DNA of 64,000 nucleotides. Source: Hyphomicrobiales bacterium. Lineage in GTDB: Bacteria; Pseudomonadota; Alphaproteobacteria; Rhizobiales; Beijerinckiaceae. The notes under the pieces are model-generated. The model ran no database searches. It was given only the letters and a program-made list of their open reading frames with translations, and was not told the origin of the DNA. Below, piece after piece: positions 44,187 to 53,365 of the stretch. Each line of letters begins with the position of its first letter. Positions within the stretch are counted from its first letter, which is position 1. The DNA lies in assembly GCA_930633525.1 (NCBI GenBank), contig CAKNFP010000001.1, positions 2,768,001 through 2,832,000 of the forward strand. Direction: 5' to 3'. A program made the translations under genes and the position numbers.

Positions 44187-45110
44187 TCAGTTTGCGCGCG
44201 GCGTTGCCGTGCGTGGCGGCAGCGACAGGATGTACTCCGCGATCGCTTCGCGATCCTCGGGGCTGAGCTGTGAGGTGCCGGCAACGACGGCGGCCATGCC
44301 GCCCCCGACCGAATCGAAGGTCGGGGTGAAGCCCGTGGTCAGAAGCTCGACCAGTTCCTCCTTCGACCATTTCCCGATGCCGGTCGCCTCATCCGGTGTG
44401 ATGTTGGGGACATAGCCACGCCCCTCCGGATTGGGCCCGCCCGCGAAGCGGCGATCGGGGACTATGCCGCCGAGCGCGTCCCTCGGGCTGTGGCACTCGG
44501 CGCAGTGAGCGACGCCTTCCACGAGATAGGCCCCCCGGTTCCAGGACGCGCTTTGTGCCGGATCGGGCTTGAACACCTCTCCGTCGAGATAGAGGATTTT
44601 CCAGAGGCCTATGCCGCGCCTGATGGCGAACGGGAACTTGAGCTCGTGGCCGGGAGCCTGTCCTTCAACCGTCGGCAGGCTCTTGATGAAGGCGAAGAGA
44701 TCGCGCAGATCACGTGCCGTCATCCGTTGAAATGAGGCATAGGGAAACGCGGGATAGAGATGCTGGCCATCGGGCCCCTCCCCCGCGTGCATCGCCCGCG
44801 CGAACTGCTCGACCGTCCAGTTGCCGATGCCATCGCGGGTGTCGGGGGAGATATTGGGCACGTGAAACGTGCCGAAGTTGGATGTCAGCGCGAGCCCGCC
44901 GCCAAGCCGCAGCTTGTCATCCTGACCCGGCGTCGCATGGCAGCCCATGCAATCGCCAGCCATGAACAGCGCGCGGCCATTCTCCAGGTTTGGCGCATCC
45001 GTTGGAATGGGGCCGATATCCTGGGATTGCCAGCGCGGACTCGTCAGCACCCAGAAACCGGCCGCACCGATGATCGCAAGCAGGATCAAACCGCTCAGAA
45101 GCCGCTTCAT
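44187..45110 (-). CDS. Membrane-anchored diheme cytochrome c
   Basis: Electron carrier of 307 aa with an N-terminal transmembrane anchor (about 5-24) and two c-type heme sites, CMGCH in the first half and CAECH in the second. Methionine ligands are plausible in later segments. The two-domain layout resembles cytochrome subunits of dehydrogenases for alcohols, aldehydes or aromatics (PNISPDTRDGIGNWT and PNITPDEATGIGKWS repeat internally). The ATG at 45110 is chosen over a TTG two codons earlier. It is same-strand with the cytochrome c' and molybdenum hydroxylase genes upstream, and may serve them. Confidence 0.9.
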   Translation of the reverse strand: MKRLLSGLILLAIIGAAGFWVLTSPRWQSQDIGPIPTDAPNLENGRALFMAGDCMGCHATPGQDDKLRLGGGLALTSNFGTFHVPNISPDTRDGIGNWTVEQFARAMHAGEGPDGQHLYPAFPYASFQRMTARDLRDLFAFIKSLPTVEGQAPGHELKFPFAIRRGIGLWKILYLDGEVFKPDPAQSASWNRGAYLVEGVAHCAECHSPRDALGGIVPDRRFAGGPNPEGRGYVPNITPDEATGIGKWSKEELVELLTTGFTPTFDSVGGGMAAVVAGTSQLSPEDREAIAEYILSLPPRTATPRAN

Positions 45111-45236
45111 GGGCAATCCCCAACAGGTTTAGTACCCGGGGGCCTAACCCCCGAGCCTGTCGATTATCGAGATGGGCTGCCGCCCGGCCAGCCCGGCCCG
45201 ATGGCGGCAATACCCAGCGTGGGCGGCGCCTACGCG

Positions 45237-45671
45237 TCAGTTCTGCTTGACGCGGAACCCCTCGTGGCAAGCGCCACAGCTGCGCCCGATCGCCGAAAAG
45301 GCGACCTTGAAGGTCTCAAGATCTTTCGTCTCGGCCAAACCTTTGCGGGCCTCTTCGCCGAATTTGGCGAGCGCGGCATCGAAGCCGGCGCGGTCCTCCC
45401 AGATCTTCGGCGAGGCCGCGGTCTTGCCCGTCTTCGAGCTATCAGGGAACAGCTTGCCGAAATTATCGGCCGTATGGATATAGGTGTTGAAGACCTGCTG
45501 GGCCTTTGCGAGATCAAAAGGCTCCTGCCCCCGAACCATGCCGGCGCCTATGCGCGAGGCTTGCCCGTTGTCCTTCATCTCCTGCTGCCGCTCGGCGATG
45601 GGATCAGTCTGTGCGATCCCGGCAGTTACCCCGAGTACCAGACCCATAACAACCAAAACACTTCGAATCAT
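45237..45671 (-). CDS. Cytochrome c' family protein
   Basis: Exported four-helix-bundle heme protein of 144 aa. It has a signal peptide (about 1-19, ending TAGIAQ) and one heme site, CGACHEGFR, near the C-terminus, the class II cytochrome c layout. Known members bind NO or CO or act as electron carriers. The ATG at 45671 is preferred to the upstream in-frame start, because it directly opens the signal peptide. It lies 126 nt upstream of the diheme cytochrome and downstream of the molybdenum hydroxylase on the same strand. Confidence 0.92.
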   Translation of the reverse strand: MIRSVLVVMGLVLGVTAGIAQTDPIAERQQEMKDNGQASRIGAGMVRGQEPFDLAKAQQVFNTYIHTADNFGKLFPDSSKTGKTAASPKIWEDRAGFDAALAKFGEEARKGLAETKDLETFKVAFSAIGRSCGACHEGFRVKQN

Positions 45672-45741
45672 GAGCTTTTCCCGTGCGATACGGACCACGG
45701 CTCATGATTAACATCGAATTGGACGTATTCTAATGACGACC

Positions 45742-45760
45742 TTGTGAAAAATCACCACAA
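45742..45760. promoter_or_regulatory. Inverted repeat TTGTG-N9-CACAA upstream of cytochrome c'
   Basis: A 5-bp inverted repeat 71 nt upstream of the cytochrome c' start, with an internal TTGTG-N4-ATCAC. It is loosely reminiscent of CRP/FNR-family operators, but the match to either consensus is partial. Confidence 0.25.
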
Positions 45761-45776
45761 CCGGCAGGTGCGGCAT

Positions 45777-48089
45777 TTAAGCCGCAGCCACATCGGCTTG
45801 CGCAAGAACCGCATAGATACGATCCGGTGTCGCTGGCATATCGATATGCATGAGACCGGTGGCGCGGTGCAGCGCATCCACGACGGCGTTGATCACCGCC
45901 GGGCAGGCGCCGATGGCTCCGGCCTCGCCGGCCCCCTTCATGCCCAGCGCATTGGTGGTCGACGGCACATTCCGCGTCGTGAAGGAAAAGGATGGAATGA
46001 GATCAGCGCGCGGGACGCCGTAATCCATCAGCGACGCGGTGATGAGCTGGCCATCCGCATCGAATAGCGTGCGTTCCAGGAGTGCCTGGCCAATCCCCTG
46101 CGCCGCGCCACCATGAACCTGCCCGGCGAGAAGCAGAGGGTTCATCGCCCGGCCGAAGTCGTCGACGACGGTATAGCGCTGGATGGCGACGACACCGGTA
46201 TCGGGGTCGATCTCCACCTCACAGATATGGCTCCCGTTGGGATAGGTCGGCTCAGGCGGTGTCCACGCCTCCGCCGATGTCACGGCCGCCGGCGTGGCGG
46301 AGGGAAGCGCCGCGACTTCACTCAACGTCATCGCACGATCCGTGCCGGCGATATGGATTCGCCCATCTTCGATTTCGAGATCCGCGACGCCCGCCTCCAG
46401 AGCCTCCGAGGCCAGACGCTTGAGCTTGTCCGCGAGATCGCCGCTGGCGCGCGCGAGTGCCGCGCCGCCGACCGGAATTGAACGCGAGCCCCCCGTGCCG
46501 CTGCCCGTGGCGATGGCGTCGGTATCTCCCTGGAGCACGGAAACCTGTTCCAGGGGCACGTCGAAATGCTCCGACACGATCTGCGCATAGGCCGTCGCGT
46601 GACCCTGGCCATTCGATTGCGTGCCGATTGTCACCTTGAAGGACCCGTCCTTGTCGAGGCTCACGGTGGACGATTCGGCACCGCCGCCCGAACAGGCCTC
46701 GATATAGGTGGCGAGCCCGATTCCCCGCAGAAGCCCAGCGCGCCGGGAGGCCTTCACCCTGTCCCTGAAACCGGCCCAGTCGGCGTTCTCCATGGCCTGA
46801 CGCATATGCCCCTCGAACTCCCCGGTGTCATAGAGACGTCCCGTCTGGGTCCGATGCGGCATGGCCGAAGGCTTGATGAAATTGAGCGCCCTGATCGCGT
46901 CGGGCGTCGAGCCGGTGCTGCGCGCGATATGATCGACAAGACGCTCGATCATATAAGCCGCCTCCGGCCTGCCAGCGCCGCGATAGGCATCAACCGGCGT
47001 GGTGTTGGTATAGACCCCGCGCACACGGCCGAAGAACGCGGGAATATCGTAGCATCCCGGCGACATGCGGACGCCCTCTGTCGGGATATAGGGGGCATAT
47101 TGAGAGAGATAGGCGCCAATATCGGCGCGCAGATCGACCTTGAGGGCGAGGAAACGCCCCTTCTTGTCGAGCGCCATCTCGGCCCGCGTGGCGTTCGCCC
47201 GTCCATGGGTGTCCGCGAGGAAATGCTCCCCCCGGCCGGCGACCCAACGAACGGGACGCCCAAGCCGCTGCGCCGCCACCGCGCACAGGGGATATTCGCG
47301 ATACATGAAGATCTTCGTGCCGAAGCCCCCGCCCACATCCGGCGTGATGACACGGATGCGCGCCGGATCAACCTTCAAGAGGTTCTTCGCGAGATTGTCG
47401 CGAATGTCATGGCTGCCCTGGCTGCCAAGAGTGATAGTCCAGCGGCCATCCGCCTTGTCGTATTCGGCAAGGCACGCACGCGTCTCCAGATAGTTGGAAA
47501 CAAGGCGGTTGTTGACGATATCGAGACCGACGACACGATCCGCCTTGGCGAATATTGCGTCCACCGCCGCCTCGTCGCCAATTCTGGTCTCGAAAGCGAC
47601 ATTGCTGCCGCGTTCCGCCCTCACGAGAGCGGCGCCCTGCGCCAACGAGGCATCGATGTCGACAGCGGCGGGCAGTGGCTCCCAATCGACCGTGATCGCC
47701 TCAGCCGCTTCCTGCGCCTCGAGCTCGGTCTCGGCCACGACGAAGGCGATCGCATCGCCCACATGCAACGCCACGTCCCGCGCCAGCACAGGATAGGAGG
47801 TGCGGTTGAGCGGCGAGCCATCGTAGTTCGTGACGCTGGCGAGGCATTGCAACTCGCCAAGCTCAGCGATGTCCGCGGCCGTCAGGATCGCGAGCACGCC
47901 CGGCATGGCGCGCGCAGTTTCGAGATCGTCGAAGCTAAAGCGCGCATGGGCATGGGGGCTGCGCAGAAGGACGGCGTGGGCCGTCCCCGCGGGCAGGATG
48001 TCCGACGTGTAGGTTCCCACGCCGGTAATGAAGCGGAGGTCTTCGATGCGACGGGCAGGTTGTCCAATACCGAACTTGCGTGCCGTCAT
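45777..48089 (-). CDS. Molybdenum hydroxylase large subunit (CoxL form II/xanthine dehydrogenase family)
   Basis: Molybdopterin-binding catalytic subunit of 770 aa. It starts with the typical IGQPARRIEDLRFITG and shows VGGGFGTK, AYRGAGRPEA (the form II loop, not the AYxCSFR of true CO dehydrogenase), SNGQGHATAYAQIV and the catalytic glutamate in MKGAGEAGAIG. Substrate is an aldehyde or N-heterocycle class, unresolved. The FAD and [2Fe-2S] subunits that form IIs need are not adjacent. AGGAGG 8 nt before the ATG at 48089 gives a firm start. It begins 20 nt after the RND permease gene on the same strand. Confidence 0.92.
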   Translation of the reverse strand: MTARKFGIGQPARRIEDLRFITGVGTYTSDILPAGTAHAVLLRSPHAHARFSFDDLETARAMPGVLAILTAADIAELGELQCLASVTNYDGSPLNRTSYPVLARDVALHVGDAIAFVVAETELEAQEAAEAITVDWEPLPAAVDIDASLAQGAALVRAERGSNVAFETRIGDEAAVDAIFAKADRVVGLDIVNNRLVSNYLETRACLAEYDKADGRWTITLGSQGSHDIRDNLAKNLLKVDPARIRVITPDVGGGFGTKIFMYREYPLCAVAAQRLGRPVRWVAGRGEHFLADTHGRANATRAEMALDKKGRFLALKVDLRADIGAYLSQYAPYIPTEGVRMSPGCYDIPAFFGRVRGVYTNTTPVDAYRGAGRPEAAYMIERLVDHIARSTGSTPDAIRALNFIKPSAMPHRTQTGRLYDTGEFEGHMRQAMENADWAGFRDRVKASRRAGLLRGIGLATYIEACSGGGAESSTVSLDKDGSFKVTIGTQSNGQGHATAYAQIVSEHFDVPLEQVSVLQGDTDAIATGSGTGGSRSIPVGGAALARASGDLADKLKRLASEALEAGVADLEIEDGRIHIAGTDRAMTLSEVAALPSATPAAVTSAEAWTPPEPTYPNGSHICEVEIDPDTGVVAIQRYTVVDDFGRAMNPLLLAGQVHGGAAQGIGQALLERTLFDADGQLITASLMDYGVPRADLIPSFSFTTRNVPSTTNALGMKGAGEAGAIGACPAVINAVVDALHRATGLMHIDMPATPDRIYAVLAQADVAAA

Positions 48090-48109
48090 CGCCTCTTCCT
48101 CCTATCGCT

Positions 48110-51100
48110 TCACGCGTGCGTCGACGCCGTTGGCTCCTCGGGAACCGTCTTACTCGCCGGCCGCAACCACAAGCTGAGCGACCGCAGGACGACGTAGAAG
48201 ACCGGCGTGAGGAACAAACCGAAGAATGTCACACCGGTCATGCCGAACACAACCGCCGTGCCGAGTGCCTGGCGCATTTCCGCACCCGGGCCCTGCGCGA
48301 TCGCCAGCGGAATGACGCCGAGAATGAAGGCGAAAGCGGTCATCAGGATCGGGCGCAAGCGCAGGCGGCAAGCCTCGACAACCGCGGCCACCGGCCCGTT
48401 GCCGTGATTCTCCGACTGCCGCGCGAACTCGACGATCAAAATCGCGTTCTTTGCCGCCAGGCCGACCAGCACCACGAAACCGATCTGCGTCAGAATATTG
48501 TTGTCCATGCCGCGCAGCATGACACCCACGAGCGCCGACAGCACCGCGAGCGGCACGATGAGCACGATGGCAAGCGGCAGGGTCCAGCTTTCATATTGCG
48601 CAGCCAGCACCAGGAACACGAACAGCACCGCGAGCGCGAAGATGAAGATGGCCGTGTTGCCCGCCTGCTGCTCCTGGAACGCGATGTCGGTCCATTCGTA
48701 GCTGATGCCGGGTGGCAAGAGCTCGTTGGCGATGCGTTCCATGGCCGCGATACCGGCACCGGAGGATACGGCCGGCGCCGTGTCGCCCTGGATCGGCACG
48801 CTCGTGTACATGTTGTAGCGCTGGATCAGGTTGGGGCCGGCCACATTGCTGACCTCGACCAGCGAACCGAGCGGAACGAGACCACCTGAGCTGTTACGGA
48901 CCTGGAGGCGTGAAATCTGATCAGCCTCGATCCGGAAACGCGCATCGGCCTGGGCGCGAACCTGATAGATGCGGCCAAAGGCATTGAAGTCGTTCACATA
49001 GACCGAGCCGAGATTGACCTGCAGCGCCTCGAAGATATTGGACACCGGCACGTCGAGCATGCGCGCCTTGGTGCGGTCGATGTCGATATAGACCTGCGGG
49101 GTGTTGGCGCCGAAGGTGGTGAACACACGCACGAGGTTCGGATCCTGGTTGGCCCGCGCGATGATGTCGCCGGCGGCGGCCAGAACCTGGCGCACGCCGA
49201 CGCCATTGCGGTCCTCAAGCTGCATCTTGAAGCCACCCGCATTGCCGAGGCCCTGCACCGGCGGCGGCGGCACCGCGATGGTGAAGGCCTCCTGGATGGC
49301 CTGCAGCCGGCCAACCAGGATGCCCGCGATGCTGTTGGCCGTCTGGCCCTTCGCCAACCGTTCCTCGAAGGGATCAAGCGGCGTGAACACCACGGCGGAA
49401 TTCGACGACACCGTGAAGGTCGACCCATCGATACCCGGAACGCCGATCACATTGGCCACACCCGGCACATCGAGCGCGATCTTCGTTGCTTTCTGGACCA
49501 CGGCATCGGTGCGCTCCAGCGATGCGCCCGGCGGCAGCTGGATGACCATGATGAGATAGCCCTGGTCCTGCGCCGGGATGAAGCCCGTCGGAACGATACG
49601 GCTTGCGTGAACCGTCGCCGCAATGAGGCCGCCGTAGACGCAGAGGGCGACCAGGAGCACGAGCTTATGGCCGACGATGCCCTTGACGGTGCGGGCATAG
49701 CCGTTGGACGTGCGATCAAAGCCGCGGTTGAACTTGTTGCCGAGCCAGCTGCCGACCCGGACGAGCGGATTGCGCGACCTGTGGTGGGGATCGTGCGCCT
49801 TCAGGAGAAGGGCGCAGAGCGCTGGTGACAGCGTCAGCGAGTTGAAGGCCGAGATGATCGTCGAGGCCGCGATCGTCAGTGCGAACTGCTGGTAAAAGCG
49901 GCCCGAGATGCCCGGAATGAAGGCCGTGGGGATGAACACGGCGGAGAGCACCAGCGCGATGGCGATGAGGGCGCTGCCGACCTCGTCCATAGTGCGATGA
50001 GCCGCGTCTCGTGGTGACAATCCCAATGAAATGTTACGCTCGACGTTCTCCACCACCACGATCGCGTCGTCGACCACGATGCCGATCGCGAGAACGAGGC
50101 CGAACAATGTGAGCGTGTTCAGGGAGAATCCGAAGGCGGCCATCATCGCGAAGGTGCCGATCAGCGACACCGGGATGGCGATGATGGGAATGATGGCCGT
50201 CCGCCAGGATTGCAGGAAGACGAGCACCACGATGACGACGAGAATGACCGCCTCGAACAGGGTCTTGTAGACCTCGTTCACGCTGGCCTGGATGTAATTC
50301 GTCGGATTGTAGACGATGGAGTAGTCCATCCCCGCGGGGAAGTCCTTCTTCAACTCCTCCATCCTGGCGATCACGTCGTTTGACGCCTGCAGGGCGTTGG
50401 TCCCCGGCCGCTGGAAGACACCGATGGCGACCGTTTCCTGGCCGTTGAGATAGGAGCTGGTGGTGTAGTCGCGGGCGGCCAGTTCAATGCGCGCGACATC
50501 GGAGAGCCGGACCAGACGCCCGGCCTCGCCCGCCTTCACGATGATATTGTTGAACTGCGAGACATTGCTGAAGCGCCCCTGCGTCTGCACGGTGAGCTGG
50601 AACGCGGCCTTGGCATCCGCCGTGAGCGGCGGAGCACCCAGCGCGCCACCCGACACCTGGACGTTCTGCTCCTGCAGGGCGGACACGATATCGCCGCCGG
50701 TGAGGCCGTAGGAAGCGAGCCGGTTCGGATCAAGCCACACGCGCAGCGAATATTCGCGCGCACCGAAGACCTGGATGTCGCCGACGCCATCGAGACGCAG
50801 GAGCGAATCGCGGACCCGCATCAAGGCGTAGTTCGAGAGGTAGAGCTGATCGAACGTATTATCCGGAGACTGGATGTTGACGATCATGAGGAAGTCGGAC
50901 GAGGCCTTGCGGGTGACCACGCCGAGCTGGCGAACCTCCTGGGGCAGGCGCGGCTCGGCAACGGCCACGCGGTTCTGCACAAGGACGTTCGCCTGATCGA
51001 GATCCGTGCCGATCTTGAAGGTGATCGTCAGGGTCATCGAACCGTCGGAGGCGGAATAGGAGGACATGTAAAGCATGTCCTCGACGCCGTTGATCTCCTG

Positions 51101-51304
51101 CTCGATCGGCGTCGCAACCGTTGCCGCGACCGTCTCGGCATTCGCGCCCGGATAGGTTGCGCGCACGGTGATCGTGGGCGGTGCGATTTCCGGGTACTGC
51201 GCAACAGGCAGAGCGATGTACGAGATATAGCCGACGATGACCAAAACGATGGACAGGACCGACGCAAAGATCGGACGATCGACGAAGAAATGCGTGAACT
51301 TCAT
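48110..51304 (-). CDS. RND multidrug efflux permease (HAE-1, AcrB-like)
   Basis: Proton-driven inner-membrane pump of 1064 aa, trimeric in known relatives, moving drugs to an outer-membrane channel. The N-terminus FFVDRPIFASVLSIVLVIVG and the YPEIAPPTITV segment are typical HAE-1. Two sets of transmembrane helices flank periplasmic domains; the proton-relay region IGIVVDDAIVVVENVERN is present in TM4. The start at 51304 (MKFTHFF) matches the family. The adaptor gene is 142 nt upstream. No outer-membrane factor or TetR regulator is adjacent. Confidence 0.97.
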   Translation of the reverse strand: MKFTHFFVDRPIFASVLSIVLVIVGYISYIALPVAQYPEIAPPTITVRATYPGANAETVAATVATPIEQEINGVEDMLYMSSYSASDGSMTLTITFKIGTDLDQANVLVQNRVAVAEPRLPQEVRQLGVVTRKASSDFLMIVNIQSPDNTFDQLYLSNYALMRVRDSLLRLDGVGDIQVFGAREYSLRVWLDPNRLASYGLTGGDIVSALQEQNVQVSGGALGAPPLTADAKAAFQLTVQTQGRFSNVSQFNNIIVKAGEAGRLVRLSDVARIELAARDYTTSSYLNGQETVAIGVFQRPGTNALQASNDVIARMEELKKDFPAGMDYSIVYNPTNYIQASVNEVYKTLFEAVILVVIVVLVFLQSWRTAIIPIIAIPVSLIGTFAMMAAFGFSLNTLTLFGLVLAIGIVVDDAIVVVENVERNISLGLSPRDAAHRTMDEVGSALIAIALVLSAVFIPTAFIPGISGRFYQQFALTIAASTIISAFNSLTLSPALCALLLKAHDPHHRSRNPLVRVGSWLGNKFNRGFDRTSNGYARTVKGIVGHKLVLLVALCVYGGLIAATVHASRIVPTGFIPAQDQGYLIMVIQLPPGASLERTDAVVQKATKIALDVPGVANVIGVPGIDGSTFTVSSNSAVVFTPLDPFEERLAKGQTANSIAGILVGRLQAIQEAFTIAVPPPPVQGLGNAGGFKMQLEDRNGVGVRQVLAAAGDIIARANQDPNLVRVFTTFGANTPQVYIDIDRTKARMLDVPVSNIFEALQVNLGSVYVNDFNAFGRIYQVRAQADARFRIEADQISRLQVRNSSGGLVPLGSLVEVSNVAGPNLIQRYNMYTSVPIQGDTAPAVSSGAGIAAMERIANELLPPGISYEWTDIAFQEQQAGNTAIFIFALAVLFVFLVLAAQYESWTLPLAIVLIVPLAVLSALVGVMLRGMDNNILTQIGFVVLVGLAAKNAILIVEFARQSENHGNGPVAAVVEACRLRLRPILMTAFAFILGVIPLAIAQGPGAEMRQALGTAVVFGMTGVTFFGLFLTPVFYVVLRSLSLWLRPASKTVPEEPTASTHA

Positions 51305-51446
51305 CGGAAAAACTTTCCTAGCGTACGGACGGCCCAACGACTGGCCAGGAGGCCCGCCGCGCCGTCATGCCAGTCCTGTCGGGAAAGGCACGATTTGACT
51401 GTCAATCCTGCCGCCCGCCCCGCCGGAACGCAGGGCGACGACCTCG

Positions 51447-52586
51447 CTATTGTCGTTGCGGCGCCAAGGTACTCATCTGCGGGGTGACCTTGCCGCCGGG
51501 CCGCACGCGCTGCAGGCCGACGACAACGATCGTCTCGTCCCCCTTCAAGCCGTCGCGGATAACGCGATAGCCGTTCGACTTCGGCCCCAGACGCACGATA
51601 CGCGGCGAGACCGTGCCATCATCCGCCACCACCCACACGAGGCGGCGATCCTGGTCGGTGGCGACCGCCTCATCCGGGATCATGATGGCCTCATATTCGG
51701 GCGAACCCGGGAACAGCACGCGGCCGAACAGGCCGGGCGAGATCTTGAAATCCGGATTCTTGACGATGGCCCGCGCCCGCATCGTGCCAGTCGCCTGATC
51801 CATCCGGTTGTCGACGAAGTCGAGCGTCCCCGTATGGCTGGGCTCACGGTCGTCCGTCAGGGCTATCTTCACCTCGACCGGCCGTGTCTTCGTCATGCTG
51901 TCGGCAACGAGGTTGAACACCTTGTTGTAGGCAAGGAAGGACCGCTCATCGAGGTCGAAGTAGAAATAGATGGGATCGCGGGAAACAATCGTGGTGAGCA
52001 GCGTGCTGTTGGCCGTCACCAGATTGCCGACACTGACGAGCTTCCGGCCAATGCGCCCGGCGATGGGAGCGCGTATTTCGGTGAACTCATAGTCGAGGCG
52101 GGCCTGGCGGACGGCGGCCTCGGCCCCGTCGATATCGGCCTTCGAAGTCAGGAAATTCTGCTGGCGCTGATCAAGAAGCTGATCGGAAATATTCCCGGAG
52201 CGCGAGAGCGACTGTGCACGTTCCAAATCCGCCTGGGCGAATTTCAGCTTGGCCTGGGCTGACACCAGGGTGGCTTCCGCCTGATCGAGCGTCGCCTTGA
52301 AGGGCCGGCGATCAATGACGAAGAGAAGGTCGCCCTTGTTGACATAGGCGCCGTCCTCGAAGTCGACGGATTCGAGATAGCCGCCCACACGAGAGCGGAC
52401 CTCAACGGCATCGATCGGCTCGAAACGGCCGGTGAACTCATCATAGTCGATGATTTTCTTGACGAGCGGCTTGGCAACGGTGACCGGCGGCGGAGCTCCG
52501 CCGGGCTGTTGCGCCGACACCGACGCCGCGCCGGCAAGCAAGAGTGCCGCCGCGAAGAAAGAACGAGCAAACATTCTGGTTTGCAT
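51447..52586 (-). CDS. RND efflux periplasmic adaptor (AcrA/BepF-like)
   Basis: Membrane-fusion subunit of the RND pump, 379 aa. It has a signal peptide ending SVSAQ (about residue 25). A lipoyl domain is split around the coiled-coil hairpin (VRSRVGGYLESVDFEDGAYV, then EIRAPIAGRIGRK), and beta-barrel and membrane-proximal domains follow (VWVVADDGTVSPRIVRLG). There is no lipobox cysteine, so it is probably soluble rather than lipid-anchored. It is first gene of the adaptor-permease pair, with a palindrome upstream at 52684-52703. Confidence 0.95.
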   Translation of the reverse strand: MQTRMFARSFFAAALLLAGAASVSAQQPGGAPPPVTVAKPLVKKIIDYDEFTGRFEPIDAVEVRSRVGGYLESVDFEDGAYVNKGDLLFVIDRRPFKATLDQAEATLVSAQAKLKFAQADLERAQSLSRSGNISDQLLDQRQQNFLTSKADIDGAEAAVRQARLDYEFTEIRAPIAGRIGRKLVSVGNLVTANSTLLTTIVSRDPIYFYFDLDERSFLAYNKVFNLVADSMTKTRPVEVKIALTDDREPSHTGTLDFVDNRMDQATGTMRARAIVKNPDFKISPGLFGRVLFPGSPEYEAIMIPDEAVATDQDRRLVWVVADDGTVSPRIVRLGPKSNGYRVIRDGLKGDETIVVVGLQRVRPGGKVTPQMSTLAPQRQ

Positions 52587-52683
52587 GACTTCTGCCCTGT
52601 CTCGACGGTCGGTGACTCAAAGCCAAGCAAACGACACGCCCTAAAAATTTGCGTCATATACGTGCCGCACTTTAGCCAAATTA

Positions 52684-52703
52684 CAAGTGCGTGAGCGCAC
52701 ATG
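52684..52703. promoter_or_regulatory. Palindrome upstream of the efflux genes
   Basis: CAAGTGCG-TGAG-CGCACATG pairs at 7 of 8 positions per arm, with a perfect GTGCG/CGCAC core. It is 98-117 nt upstream of the adaptor ATG, in the spacer after the rhodanese gene. This suits a TetR-type operator, but no repressor gene is nearby. Confidence 0.4.
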
Positions 52704-52784
52704 AATACCGATTGGCGCTGCAGTGCACAATGCTGGACATATTACTATTATGTGCATTGGCGCGCCGCCCCAGGGAGGGCACGG

Positions 52785-53114
52785 TCAATCGTCCGGGCCG
52801 AAAGCGACAGCTCCGCCCCGCCCCAGCCAATCCGCAAAACTGCCACGATAATGCTCGCGAAGCGGGTATCCGGCCTGCTGCATCAGCGCCACAGCTTGCG
52901 CTGATCGAACACCGGCCTTGCAAGAGAAGACGATCCGCCTCCCGCCCGCCTCCGGTAGCACCGCCGGAACGAAAGTCGACAGAGGGACGGAAATGGAGCC
53001 AGGAATATGACCTGCGGCATATTCATAAGCCTCCCGGACGTCGACCAGCAGGATCGAGCCGTCATCGAGGCCGCGCCTCACGTCATCGTAGTCCAGATCG
53101 ATCAACGGATTCAT
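52785..53114 (-). CDS. Single-domain rhodanese-like sulfurtransferase
   Basis: Small cytoplasmic sulfurtransferase of 109 aa. The active-site cysteine is Cys65 in CKAGVRS, preceded by LLVDVREAYEYAAGHIPGS, the standard rhodanese start. It may move sulfane sulfur or detoxify cyanide; substrate is not evident. It is upstream of the efflux genes on the same strand and divergent from the peptide ABC operon. A partial GAGAGGA SD precedes the ATG at 53114. Confidence 0.92.
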   Translation of the reverse strand: MNPLIDLDYDDVRRGLDDGSILLVDVREAYEYAAGHIPGSISVPLSTFVPAVLPEAGGRRIVFSCKAGVRSAQAVALMQQAGYPLREHYRGSFADWLGRGGAVAFGPDD

Positions 53115-53365
53115 CCCATCCTCTCATCGCGGTGCGAACGCGGCCCCGCCGGCGTTTTCGAATAGCCCTCGGATATGCCAACAAGTCCCGCGCCTTCACA
53201 AACGCCGTATCGCGGCCTCGTAAGTCTCGCCAAATCAAAAACGCTGACATTAACTATAAATGTGACTAACACATGGGCATCATCACGAGAATGTCTGCTG
53301 AAAGCCGTTGCCAAAGGCTCTGACCTAGCGCAGATTCCCGCCATTCGTAGACGGTGGGCGGCATC

